64,000 bases of DNA from Antilocapra americana (lineage: Eukaryota > Chordata > Mammalia > Artiodactyla > Antilocapridae), in contig ML664157.1 of the NCBI GenBank assembly GCA_007570785.1, positions 6,469,993-6,533,992 of the forward strand, written 5' to 3'. This document shows positions 22,040 through 33,464 of this stretch, piece after piece. Made by a program: the position numbers and the translations under genes. The notes beneath the pieces were generated by a model, which worked only from the letters and a program-made list of their open reading frames with translations, was not told the DNA's origin and did not search any database. Position 1 is the first letter of the stretch; every line of letters begins with the position of its first letter.

Positions 22040-22612
22040 TCCCCTCTCTAGACCTCAACTACTTGCCTTTGTTGTTGGCCTGAGCAGCCCTAGCCTGACT
22101 CACACAACTTCAAGAGATTAGAAAGTCCAACTATGGCCGTGATCACTGTAGATCTAGAAGTCCCCAACGGATAAGTAGAGACCCGGACCCTAACCACTGG
22201 CCAGATGGAGCTGTAAGACTCTGACTTCTCCATCGACTATATGGAAAACCAGTATGGTACAATCAGAGTGTGGGGAATTCATGTGCCCTGAGGTGGACTT
22301 GACCAATGAAAGACAATGGAACCATAAGGAGAAATATTCACTCTTCTACCCAAACCATAGCTCCCAAATAAAGTGATTGCATCAAACTTGTCCAGAGATA
22401 CTCCATATAACTCAACAACTGGCTGCATTTTCTTGTGAAATCATAGGCAACTGTATTCATTTCCACTCCCTCTTCTTGTCTCATTTTCCTTTTTCATTTC
22501 TTTCCTTCACTCTCTTTGCATATAGACATCCCCCCAACCCCCGCCAAAGAATATTTGTGTGTATATTTTGGTTCAGACTCTGTTTCCTAAAGTCCTCAGT
22601 CTAAGACAGTGG
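22040..22612 (+). repeat. LTR-like ancient repeat (candidate ERVL-type LTR)
   Basis: Less AT-rich than its flanks. A polyadenylation signal AATAAA lies at 22367-22372 ('ctcccaaataaagtgattgc'), followed by a pyrimidine-rich stretch and an end ('ttcagactctgtttcctaaag', 'cctcagtctaagacagtgggg') that resembles old mammalian LTRs. I see no matching second LTR or internal gag/pol sequence, so it would be solo. Family and limits are uncertain. Confidence 0.45.
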
Positions 22613-23445
22613 GGAAATAAAAGAATATAAGAAAAAATAATTATTCCATTATGTAATATCTACTTGTTCCATTTTTATACAAAATTTTTTTAGATCTGCT
22701 CTGGATATTTTAAATAAAAAAAATAAAATATTTTCATTTAACACACAGAAAATATAACCCAAGTTTACAGAGCTGGGAGAAATATTATCAAGAACTATTG
22801 GTCTTGCTGAAGAAAAGTAACAGGACATGAATCTTCAGTGCTAAGCCAGCTGCCAACCAGTGTAGGAGAGAATTCCATATGCAGATGCAAATGTCACTGT
22901 GAAAGCTGGAATTTTCAGGACTCTTATCTAGAGTATGATTTAGAGGATTTGTGGGAGAATGATGTTGAAGCAACCGGTAGTTTGCCTGCATTTGTAAATA
23001 TCAGCATGACTTTAAATGGAAAAAAGCTAAAAATGTTTTTGTCTCAGGGTTCTGTCCTGTGTCACAGCTTCATGATTTGTTTAAACAGTTTTCTTCAGCA
23101 CAGTGGAGTGATATTAAGCATGTAACACCTAACCCAAGTCCCAGACTGGGTATTAGTAGAAGAAAAGATCAGTTAATAAATATGAATTCAAAAATGAGTA
23201 AGTAAATTTTAACACTTGATATATAGATAGTGCATTTCAAGTAAGAAATTTTGATGAGATGAGATATATTCACGAAAATCTGGATAGACACAGTGTGTGT
23301 CCAAACTAAACTATACTTTCTTAACCTTCCTTTTATAAATTAATCTTGTTTATTCAGAGGAACCAATAAAGTGAAATCCTGGTAGCTGGAAGAAAGTGCT
23401 CCCTGTTTTTAGTGCAATATTTGAAGAATTATAAAACCTAGTTTT
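22613..23445. other. No gene recognised
   Basis: AT-rich flank, then a repeat-poor stretch 22790-23150 in which a 95-codon frame (22838-23125, plus; contains YLEYDLEDLWENDVEATGS) is open. I do not recognise the frame, and there is no splice or promoter evidence; treat it as non-coding unless conserved. Confidence 0.4.
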
Positions 23446-23449
23446 AAAG

Positions 23450-23690
23450 GTTGAATCATGTTGCCCAACACAATATGCTGAAATTCTAGCCCAGTTCCTG
23501 TGCATGTGACCTTATTTGGAAATAGAATCTTTACAGATCTAATGAGTTAAAATGAGTTTATACTAGATTCAAGTGGGCTCCAGTCCAGTGACTTATGTCC
23601 ATATAAAACAAGAATAATTTGGATATTGTGTCCCTATATGAAGAGGGAAATTAGGATGGTGACATGAAGTGAGAACACCACATATGTGGT
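23450..23690 (+). repeat. Ancient mammalian repeat (same family as 841-1282, opposite strand)
   Basis: 'ttgaatcatgttgcccaacac', 'gtgaccttatttggaaatagaatctttacag', 'taaaatgagtttatactagattcaagtgggctcc' and 'gaagtgagaacacc'. It is complementary in content to the element at 841-1282. Confidence 0.6.
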
Positions 23691-23769
23691 ATAATAGAAG
23701 ATTTTATTGTTTATAAACCAAGTGTATGGTGTTTATTTTAAGAAACCAACAAATTCGAGCATTAAAATG

Positions 23770-25395
23770 ATAGTTACTATTTTTTCTGATTTCAACAATA
23801 TGCTCTCATTATAAAAGAAAAAATGGAAAATACCGAAAAGGATTTCTGAAATCAATTATGCTTCCAATACTCAGAAATAGTTTATTACAATTTGATGTAT
23901 GTATCTATAATCTTTCTAAAGGAATACTATATGCACTCATTGAAATATATTTGGGATTATACCAAAGATATAATACACAAAGATAGAACAATAGATTGGT
24001 TCCAAATAGGAAAAGGAGTACGTCAAGCCTGCATATTGTCACTCTGCTTATTTAACTTCTCTGAAGAGTACATCATGAGAAATGCTGGGCTGGAGGAAGC
24101 ACAAGCTGGAATCAAGATTGCCAAGAGAAATATCAGTAACCTCAGATATGCAGATGACACCATCCTTATGACAGAAAGTAAAGAACTAAAGAGCCTCTTG
24201 ATGAAAGTGAAAGAGGAGAGTGAAAAAGTTGGCTTAAAGCTCAACACTCATAAAACTAAGATCCTGGCATCTGGTCCCATCACTTCATGACAAATAGATG
24301 GAGAAACAGTGAAAACAATGAGACTTTATTTTATGGGGGTCCAAAATCACTGCAGATGGTGACTGCAGCCATGAAATTAAAAGATGCTTACTCCTTGAAA
24401 GGAAAGTTATGATCAACCTAGACAGCATATTAAAAAGCAGAGACATTACTTTGCCAACAAAGGTCCATCTAGTCAAGGCTATGGTTTTTCCAGTAGTCAT
24501 GTTTGGATGTAAGAGTTGGACAATAAAGAAAACTGAGTGTGGAAGAATTGATGCTTTTGAACTGTGGTGTTGGAGAAGACTCTTGAGAGTCCCTTGGACT
24601 GCAAGGAGATCCAACCAGTCCATCCTAAAGGAGATCAGTCCTGGGTGTTCATTGGAAGGACTGATGTTGAAACTAAAACTCCAATACTTTGGCCACTTGA
24701 TGCGAAGAGTTGATTCATTGGAAAAGACCCTGATGCTGGGAAAGATTGAAGGTGGGAGGAGAAGGGAACAACAGAGATGAGATGGTTGGATGGCATCACC
24801 GATTCAATGAACATGAGTTTGAGTGGGCTCCAGGAAATGGTGTTGGACAGAGAAGCCTGGCATGCTGCAGTTCATGGGGTCACAAAGAGTTGGACAAGAC
24901 TGAGGGACTGAACTGAACTAAACTATACCAAAGATTTAATTTTTTGTGAATAATACTTGTTTATTTAACTGTAATATAAGGTTAAACACAGTCTAATGTT
25001 TGATATGCCATTAGCGTACACAAGTATGTGCTGGGTACTGCAAAATTCTAAAAGATATTCACTTGGACAATGACATACTTCCTGGAGTTGTGTAATGTGA
25101 CAGTCTATATTAAGCATCCTTAGAGACATTTGAAATGGCCATACAATTGCTTATTCTTCATTGAATACTAGTCTACTGCTGGATTTTAACTTTTCATTCT
25201 TGCTGTTATAAATAATGTTATATGAAATTGTGCAAAAATATTTGTAGTAACTTTTCATTAATTTAAGGAATATCCTTAAAAGTAGGGAAAAAACATACAT
25301 ATGTCAAAGTATAGGCACATTTTAAAGATTCTCTATGCATATTGAAATGCATATCAACTGCTTTAGATTAATTTCTGTGAGCACCTTCCTTTAAC
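23770..25395 (-). mobile_element. Ancient L1 3' region split by a BovB insertion
   Basis: Left part 23770-23969 and right part 24936-25395 read as consecutive pieces of an old L1 3' region in reverse ('attcttgctgttataaataatgttatatg', 'gtcaaagtataggcacattttaaa'). The interrupting BovB at 23970-24923 has its own 12-bp TSD, supporting this reading. Confidence 0.6.
23970..24923 (+). mobile_element. BovB LINE, 5'-truncated, 954 bp, with 12-bp TSD
   Basis: Perfect TSD tataccaaagat at 23958-23969 and 24924-24935. It starts in the reverse-transcriptase domain ('ttccaaataggaaaaggagtacgtcaagcc'); the catalytic box reads LRYADDTILM in the frame ending at 24290. After a frameshift the C-terminal part is open at 24409-24780 (SRDITLPTKVHLVKAMVFPVVMFGCKSW and onwards). 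It ends with 'gactgaactgaactaaac'. The N-terminal endonuclease and most of the palm are missing, so it is inactive. Confidence 0.96.
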
Positions 25396-28234
25396 TTAAC
25401 CCTGCATGTCCATCACCGTTCCCCTAGTTTCAAGTAAAATAAATTGATATCTACACATGTGTTTGAAAAATACAATATCACAGAACCCAAGGCACTTATG
25501 TCTTATGAAGAAACTAGCAACTCAAAAGCCTTTAGGAGATTAAGCAGTTCTGAAATCTCACCTGTCTCTGTATTTGCTTATTATTCTCCTTCCTTCCTTC
25601 CTCCTCCTTTCCATGGTCAAAAATACTCACATCATGGCTCATTCTGTATCTCCACTCAATTGGTCAGTCCAGATCAAAGTAGCTTCGTTGATCTATGTTA
25701 TATGTTTCCAGGAGGTAAACCTGACTGGCTTTTCTTAGGCTAATTGTTTCTTCTTTCAACTGATAACAGTAAACATTGAAGAGTCACGTAGCACAAAGAT
25801 GATTATGATAGCCTACCACAGGAAGGAATTCTAAAAGAAAGGCAAGCACTATGATATGGGCAGACATTGTAAAATACGACTACACCACCATTATTAATAA
25901 TCTGATCAAAGAATTGTGGGCTCTAACCTGATAGAACACTCAGTACAGAAAGTGGCTTTGAAGAATCTTCAATTCAGCTCTTAGGGTTCCATGGAAGAAG
26001 CATAGATGCTAACACAGTGAGAGGGTAAGTGGAGACTGGATAAATGAGCTCTGGGTCTGGGACCATTGTTTCAGCTACAGCTATCCAATTGCATATGTCA
26101 TACATTGGCCTTGTCAGGGTCCAGAGAAAGAGCGAGTGGGAGAAAGGAAAGGGCGAAGGCCAGAGAAGGAAAGGAAAGGGAATTCTGTGACTAAAACTCA
26201 TGTGATATCACTTACTTAGTCCATCCTCTTTGTTTTATCCAAACTGGATATTTTCCTTAAAATGTAAATGGTTCTAGCATATGAATGTATGGATACCCAG
26301 TATCACATTTGTTTCCTTATAGGGTGCCAATTCTCACAGTTTCCTGAATTTCCACTGATCTTACCTTAAAGTCTTTCTATGAAGAGTTCCTTTGGGAAAC
26401 ACTTTTTGGATACTCTTTCCTAAGACTAACACTCATTATTATACCCAATAATAATTCTGAAACCACCGAGGAGCTCTAATGAGCAATATATTGCTGTGGC
26501 AGCTAACGCGGGAATTATTCTGCTTCTCATTGAACTATGATGGTCCCTTGTTTTAGTAACCTGATGGCTCCACCTTCTCTTTTCTTCTCTTCCTGAAGCA
26601 ACTACCAACTACCTTATAACCAGTCATCGTTAATCCCTTCTGTTGTCTTGCACATTTCATAGCACAGGCATTAAATAGCACTGGCTTATCACCTCCACGT
26701 AGGGCAGAGATGGGACTCATAGTCCCATGTGTTTTTCCCTTAGAAATTAGTGGAGTAACTGCTGGTTCCCTGAATAGATGAAACAAGAATTAGATAGACA
26801 GTGGGGTTTTCCATTCTGTGCTGTATTTAATATTCTCTTATAATATCTAAAATCAAATATAAAATTTCTTTGAATCCACCCATCCCCAAGAAAATATGTA
26901 TTTTCCTTTATCTTAATGTTGACTATTTCATGTAAGCTAATATCAGACCTTATTACCTTAAAGATTATTTATCCATTGCTGCAATCTCTGAGTTACTTAA
27001 AGTGTCTTCATTAACTTGACAATAAAAGACATTGTCAAATAAATTATTTCTCTCTAGGAGGCTAAATATTACTTTACTTCCTCATCTTGGGATAATTTAT
27101 ATGCTTAAAATAGGGATAAAACACATTTAAACAACATTAAATTTGGCACCACAATTTCATTTCTAAAAATAAATGGAAAGATTTTGATTAGAACTTTATC
27201 TTAAAAAATGAAACCAAAATTGAAAAAATATGATAATATATTATCAAATGTTTTACTAAATTTAATTTATAATTACAAACCAGGTTCAGTTCTCAGAGAA
27301 ACCAAAACATGTTGTTTTCTTCTTGGTATCATTAACTGACAAACTTGTATTATTGCATAATACTGTATTTTGCACAAAACATTTTATATTTTCAGTGCAA
27401 TAATAAGGAGGAATTTTTGTAAATGTGTATGTTCTTCATTAATTTTTCAAAGGTCTATCTTAAGTCTCTGATTTTTAAATCATTCTCTTTGAAATTCCTG
27501 TCCTCATCCCCATTAAATTTTCTTCTTATCCCATTGTTATCTGCTAATTTGCCAATGGCTTTAAACAAGATCTAAGCATTTATCTAATAACCCGTCATGG
27601 TTTCCATGGAATTCTGTACCTTTTGCAAAGCTTGAAGTTTAATTTGACAGTAAATATGCATTATATTGGCCTTGAGAATATCCAAGAACAGAGACAGGAC
27701 AAACCACAAAGAGAAGGGAATTGGCAAGAGAGGGCTAGATAAATTCTATACAACTATTAAAGCAAGATGGAAGTTAAAAGATTTTTGAGAGGAAACTAAA
27801 TTTTCATACTGTTTGTTCATTCATGAAAATTTTTTGATTCTCTATATAATCTAATAGTTCAAGCCCTTAGAAAACAAATGCACAAATAAAAAGAAAAATG
27901 AGGTACCATTCAATTCAATCGACCACCCATGATCCCCTAGAGAATTAAGAAAAAACTACCAGCTCCACATTTCTTAGTTTAACTTAACTTTATAGAGCTT
28001 AATAGATTTGTATAGATTATTCAGCCAAAAGTCCAATGAAATCATTTATAAAATGACAGTCCAAGCAGTTTAATATGTCCGAATATATTATTTGGGCTGG
28101 TTCCAGGCAAAGCTGTGATGTAAAATGAAAAAATGTTGGTGCTTATCATCATCCAGTTTCCATTAGGTTATTTTCTTAGGTGTTTCAGTGCTTACTCTCT
28201 TTCTTTCCTACCCCTCCAGTCTTGTTTTTCTGAT
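25396..28234. other. Long stretch with no recognised gene or young repeat
   Basis: 2.8 kb without BovB or Bov SINEs. The part 25440-26800 is less AT-rich; frames 25444-25743 (plus, 99 codons) and 26426-26608 / 26553-26786 (minus) are open but unrecognised. A short CTTCC-type run lies near 25590. The part 26800-28230 is plain AT-rich DNA. It could be old unique sequence or a decayed element. Confidence 0.45.
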
Positions 28235-28490
28235 TATCAGTGTTTCCATAACAAACCACACAACAACCTAGTGGCTTAAAACAATAATGCATTATTAATA
28301 TTATCTCTCATAATTCTATAGGTTTATTGGGTCCCACTGGGTGGGTCTCCCTTTCCAGTCTTATATGTGGTTAAGGGCAGAGGTCCGCTAGGGCTGCAGT
28401 CATCTAAGTCTCTCTTAGCTAGACATCCAAAGTGATGCATCACACAGTTGGTAATTAATGCTGGCTGTCAGCTGGGAGCTCAACTAGGAC
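28235..28490. repeat. Ancient interspersed repeat, family not named
   Basis: 'ccataacaaaccacacaacaacctagtggcttaaaacaat' and 'ggctgcagtcatctaagtctctcttagctagacatccaaag' are blocks I recognise from an old, high-copy mammalian repeat but cannot name by eye. The following 28508-28545 holds a scrap of Bov-type sequence ('cgtgtctgactctttgtgaccc'). Confidence 0.5.
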
Positions 28491-28662
28491 TGAGTAGATC
28501 CCCTACTCTTGCACTCTCGTGTCTGACTCTTTGTGACCCTCTCTGTGTTTCTTGTGCCTAAACCCATCCTTTTGTTTAGGAAACTGAAAAGTAATTCCAG
28601 TTAACCTGTTAATAGCTACTGGAGTGTTGCACAACATTGACAAAATATTTGTCTTTCAATAG

Positions 28663-28850
28663 CTGGGAAAGATTGAAGGCAGGAGGAGAAGGGGATGACA
28701 GAGGATGAGATGGTTGGATGGCATCACCGACTCAATGGACATGAGTTTGAGCAAGCTCTGGGAGTTGGTGATGGACAGGGAAGCCTGGCATGCTGCAGTC
28801 CATGGGGTCGCAAAGAGTTGGACACGACTAAGCAACTGAATTGAACTGAG
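28663..28850 (+). mobile_element. BovB 3' end fragment
   Basis: From 'gctgggaaagattgaaggcagg' through 'gatggttggatggcatcaccgactcaatgg' to 'aagcaactgaattgaactg'. It is the last ~190 bp of BovB in sense, adjacent to the CHR SINE. Confidence 0.92.
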
Positions 28851-28867
28851 CTTTCCCATGGCAAATG

Positions 28868-30331
28868 TTTATTTTAAATATTGTATTTATGTGGCTGCAT
28901 CAGGTCTTAGTTGCAGTATACAGAATCTTTTAAATTGCAGCATTTGTTGTTGTTCAGTCACTAAGTTGTGTCCGATGCTTTGTGATCCTATGAACCACAG
29001 CATGCCAGGCTTCTCTGTCCATCACTATCTCCCTGCGTTTGCTCAAACTTGTGTCCATTGAGTCAGTGATGCCATCCAGGCATCCCATTCTACATCACCC
29101 CTTCTCCTTTTGCCCTCATTTTCCCAGCATCAGGGTCTTTTTCAATGAGTTGGCTCTTTGCATCAGGTGGCCAGAGTATTGGAGCTTCAGCTTCAGCATC
29201 AGCCCTTTCAATGAATATTCAGGACTGATTTCCTTTAGGATGGACTTGTTGGATCTCCTTGCAGTCCAGGAGACCCTCAAGAGTCTTCTCCAGCAACATG
29301 GTTCGAAAGTGTCAATTCTCCACTGCTCAACTTCTTTATGGTCCAACTCTCACATCCATACATGACTACTGGAAAAACCAGAACTTTGACTAGATAGACC
29401 TTTCTCGGCAAAGTGGTTGTCTCTGCTTTTGAAAGCACAGTCTAGGTTTGACATAGCTATTTTTCCAAGGAGCAAGAGTCATTTAATTTTGTGGCTGCAG
29501 TCACCATCCGCATTTTGTATCCCAAGAAAATGAAATCTGACTCTGTTTCCACATTTTCCCCATCTATTTGCCACGAAGTGATAAGACCCAATGCCATGAT
29601 CTTAATTTTTTGAATGTTGACTTTTAAGACAGATTTTTCACTCTCCAGCTTTCACTTTCATCAAGAGGTTCTTCATTTCCTCTTCACTTTCTGTTAAAGT
29701 GGTATCATCTGCATACCTGAGATTGTTAATATCTCTCCTGACAGTCTTGATTCCAACTTGTGATTCATCCATAAGGGCATTTTGGATGATGTACGCTGCA
29801 TATAAGTTAAGGAAGCAGGGTGACAATATACACCCTTGAGTTGCTCCTTTCCCAATTTTGAACCTGTCCATTGTTCCATCTCCAGTTCTAATTGTTACAT
29901 CTTGTCCTGCATGCAGGTTTCTCAGGAGGCAGGTAATGTGGTCTGATATTCCCATCTCTTAAAGAATATTCCACAGTTTGTTGTGATCCACACAGTCAAA
30001 GGCTTTAGCATAGTCAATGAAGCAGAAGTAGATGCCTTTTTGGAATTCCCTTGATTTTTCTATGATCCAGCATATGTTGGCAATTTGATCTCTGCTTCCT
30101 CTGCCTTTTCTAAATCCAGCTTGTACATCTGGAAGTTCTTGGTTCATGTACTGTTGAAGCATAGCTTGAAGGATTTTGAGCAAAATCTTGCAGCATGTGA
30201 GATGAGTACAATTGGGCAGCATGAGAACTCTTAATTGCAGCATGTGGGATCTAGTTGCCTAATCAGGAATTGAACACAGCCACCTCTGCATTAGGAGCGT
30301 GGAATCACAGCCACTGGACCAACAATGAAGT
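28868..30331 (-). mobile_element. CHR SINE split by a BovB insertion; 13-bp outer TSD
   Basis: CHR pieces 28868-28943 ('atgtggctgcatcaggtcttagttgcag') and 30244-30331 ('gtgggatctagttgcctaatcagg', 'gccactggaccaacaatgaagt') rejoin once the BovB at 28944-30232 is removed. The whole is flanked by the perfect TSD cccatggcaaatg at 28855-28867 and 30332-30344. The SINE is therefore older than the BovB copy inside it. Confidence 0.93.
28944..30232 (-). mobile_element. BovB LINE, 5'-truncated, 1.29 kb, inside a CHR SINE; 11-bp TSD
   Basis: Inner TSD aattgcagcat at 28933-28943 and 30233-30243. Coding remnants on the minus strand: 30243-29959 (palm region, QAGFRKGRGSRDQIANICWIIEKSREF, FIDYAKAFDCVDHNKLW), 29955-29638 (IPDHITCLLRNL-like, QGCILSP, catalytic YADD within NLRYADDTTL) and 29346-29116 (C-terminal basic tail). 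Stops and frameshifts separate the segments. The endonuclease domain is missing. Its 3' end is the 'ttgttgttgttcagtcac' type. Confidence 0.96.
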
Positions 30332-30365
30332 CCCATGGCAAATGATTTAACTCAAAATAATAGTC

Positions 30366-30670
30366 AAACCAGTCCAACCTAAAGGAAATCAGTCCTGAAT
30401 ATTCACTGGAAGGACTGATATTGAAGCTGAAACTCCAATACTTTGGCTACCTTATGCAGAGAGCTAACTCATTTGAAAAGACCCTGATGCTGGGAAAGAT
30501 TGAAGGCGGGAGGAGAAGGGGACAACAGAGGATGAGATGATGGTTGGATGCCATCAATGGGCATGAGTTTGAGTAAACTCCAGGAGTTGGTGATGGACAG
30601 GGAGGCCTGGCATGCTCTAGTCCATGGGGTCGCAAAGAGTTGGACATGACTGAGGGACTGAACTGAACTT
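30366..30670 (+). mobile_element. BovB 3' end fragment
   Basis: Starts at 'accagtccaacctaaaggaaatcagtcctg' and runs through the basic-tail region to 'gagggactgaactgaact'. It overlaps in consensus content with 28663-28850, so the two plus-strand pieces are separate insertions. Confidence 0.93.
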
Positions 30671-31504
30671 TATAAAAAGAGAAATTTGGGGAAGTTTCAA
30701 AAAGTACCACAAATAATAAATGGCTTCTTAAGAGTAATATAGTAAACTCGGTGATATACACTTAGCAGTCCAATGAATTGTGTATTATTTGTATATCCAT
30801 TTTGCAGGTAAGGAAATTAATGCTTGGAATCAGTAAAGAACTTAGCAAATATTTCATGACTATTAAGAACTTCTTGGATTTCTTCCCAGATGTATATGAC
30901 ATACAGAAGTTGTTCTCAACCTCGAAGAATACTGCTTCCCAGGCTTACAAAATCTGTCTCCATTCCCAAGAGTAGAGAAACATTCTGAATTTCTTGTTCT
31001 TCTCGTGTTTCAGAAGCCATTAAATTTTCATCATTTTATGAGATTATCAAATAAAATACAAAACATAATTGACCTAACTCTCCTTATCCCTCACCACAGA
31101 CACAGTGGAATGTATAATAGTGGGATGGAAAAAAAATAGTGAAGTAAGTTGATTAAATTTATTATGTGGTCAATACATGAATATATGCACAAACACACCA
31201 CACACACACACACTTTCCAAAAAAAAAAAAAAACAACAAGCAGAAAGTTTAAATATGGAGTCTGTCAAATTATTCTGCTTTGGTAGAGCAGAAGTAGCTA
31301 TCTCTTTTTTACTCAAATTATGTACCTAGTACATTTTGGAACCAGGGCTCAAAATTAGACTCAAGGTGAACTATAAAGTGGTTCCATTTGTGATATTTTC
31401 CTGCTAAGAAGTACAAGAGAAAAATAAAAGAAATACAGCAAAAGATTTCAAGTATGTCCAGAGACTTCTCTTACCTTACAGGGAATTCTCTGTCTGTTGA
31501 TATT
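30671..31504. other. No gene recognised; (CA)n and poly(A) tracts
   Basis: AT-rich. A (CA)n run at about 31194-31214 is followed by an A run at 31221-31234. The 65-codon frame at 30778-30975 has no recognisable motif; 30785-30850 has a faint MIR-like look. Confidence 0.45.
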
Positions 31505-31895
31505 GCATGTATTTATTGCTGTCTGGAAAATTCTCCTGAGGTTTATTCTCCTCTCAGTCTGTATGGTTTAGGTGCAGTTGACACCATTCAGTTCTAGGGG
31601 TGAAACATGACCTGGAACTTTCCCAAAGAATGTTTCTATGACTCCAATAATCAAGCATGCAACAAAACCCCAATAATCAGAGTCCTCAGAAAAATGTTTG
31701 CGAGAATGCTGAGATTGACAGCACTCCTCCTTTGCTCTGAGAAAGCTAATTATGAGAAGATGTAAGCCAAGGCTTACCCTGGGCTATCACTAAGCAGTGG
31801 CCAATTGTCTTCATTAGCTCCACCCATCCCTGCATGCATGCCCTTCACAGTGTGACTTTGTACTACTTCTATAAAGAAATAAAGTCTTTAAAAAT
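31505..31895 (+). repeat. LTR-like ancient repeat, family not named
   Basis: Less AT-rich block with 'ctcagtctgtatggtttaggtgcagttgacacc', 'tgcccttcacagtgtgactttgtactacttctataaag' and a terminal AATAAA (31879-31884 region). The arrangement looks like an old mammalian LTR or non-autonomous element. No internal sequence is attached. Confidence 0.4.
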
Positions 31896-32063
31896 TATGT
31901 AAAAATAGTCTCTCTGTGAAGAAATCCATTAAGAGCAAAGCAGAAAGACACAAGGAGGAAAAGTAGACCATGAAAGTTAGAGAACTAATAGCCTCATTTA
32001 AGGTTCTATATATAGCCATGCCCCTTTCGGCAGGAATTCAGGAGAAGAAATGGAGTAGCCATC

Positions 32064-32294
32064 ATGGTCAACAAAAGAGTCCAAAATTCAGTACTTGGAT
32101 GCAATCTCAAAAATGAAAGAATGATCTCTGTTCATTTTCAAGGCAAACCATTCAATATTAAGGTAATCCAAGCCTATGCCGCAAACTGTAATGCTGAAGA
32201 AGATAAAGTTGAACAGTTCTATGAAGACCTAGAAGACTTTTTAGAACTAACATCCAAAAAAAGATGTCTTTTTCATTATAGGGGACTGGGATGA
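32064..32294 (+). pseudogene. BovB endonuclease-domain remnant
   Basis: 76 codons from the N-terminal apurinic-endonuclease-like domain of the BovB polyprotein. In the intact family this domain nicks the target DNA and primes reverse transcription. Here the frame shifts at a run of A residues (about 32258-32263), then stops at TGA soon after GLG. It is part of the 32030-34655 element. Confidence 0.85.
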
Positions 32295-33029
32295 AAAGTA
32301 AGAAATCAAGAAACACCTGGAGTATCAGGCAAATTTGGCCTTGGAGTACAGAATGAAGCAGGGCAAAGGCTAAGAGTTTTGCCAAGAGAACGCACTGGTC
32401 ATAGCAAACATGCTCTTCCAACAACACAAGAGAAGACTCTACATGGACATCACTAGATGGGCAACACTGAAATCAGATTGATTATATTCTTTGCAGCCAA
32501 AGATGGGGAAGCTCTGTACAGTCAGCAAAAACAAGACCGGGAGCTGACTGTGGCTCAGATTATGAACTCCTTATTGCCAAATTCAGACTTAAATTGAAGA
32601 AACTAGGGGAAAACACTAGAGCATTCAGGTATGACCTAAATCAAATCCTTATGATTATAAAGTGGAAGTGAGAAATAGATTTAAGGGATTAGATCTGACA
32701 GATAGAGTGCTTGATGAACTATGGATGGAGATTCATGACATTTTACAGGAGATAGGAATTAAGACCATCCCCATGGAAAAGAAATGCAAAAAAGCAAAAT
32801 GGCTGTCTGAAGAGGCCTTACAAATAGCTGAGAAAAGAAGAGAAGTGAAAAGCAAAGGAGACAAAGAAAGATATTCCCACCTGAATTCAGAGTTCCAAAG
32901 AATAGCAAGGAGAGATAAGAAAGCCTTCCTCAGTGATCAATATAAAGAAATAGAGGAAAACAACCGAATAGGAAAGACTTGAGATTTCTTCAAGAAAATT
33001 AGAGACACCAGGGAACATTTAATGCAAAG

Positions 33030-33464
33030 ATGGGCTCAATAAAGGACAGAAATGGTATGGACCTAACAGAAGCAGAAGATATCAAGAAGAGGTGGCAAGA
33101 ATGCACAGAAGAACTGTACAAAAAAGATCTTCATGACCCAGATAATCACGATGGTGTGATCACTCATCTAGAGCCAGACATCCTGGAATGTGAAGTCAAG
33201 TGGGCCTTAAGAAGCATCACTACAAACAAAGCTAGTGGAGGTGATGGGATTTCAGTTGAGCTATTTCAAATCCTAAAAGATGATGCTGTGAAAGTGGTGC
33301 ACTCAATATGCCAGCAAATTTGGAAAACTCAACAGGGTCCACAGGACTGGAAAAGGTCAGTTTTCATTCCAATTCCAAAGAAAAGCAATGCCAAAGAATA
33401 CTCAAACTACTGCACAATTGCACTCACCTCACACGCTAATAAAGTGATGCTCAAAATTCTCTAA
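33030..33464 (+). pseudogene. BovB reverse-transcriptase remnant (fingers/palm start)
   Basis: 144 codons carrying the conserved start of the RTE reverse-transcriptase domain, including ITTNKASGGDGISVELF and QDWKRSVFIPIPKKSNAKEYSNY. It stops at TAA after KVMLKIL, where other copies read on into Q-A-R-x-Q-Q-Y/H. The catalytic residues lie further downstream in broken sequence. Confidence 0.85.

Noticed and set aside
22838..23125. 95-codon acidic frame as a possible small host exon
   Set aside because: No recognisable domain, splice-site context or neighbouring exon; kept only as a note in the unassigned interval.
32158..32427. 89-codon minus-strand frame
   Set aside because: Antisense shadow of the BovB endonuclease-domain remnant.
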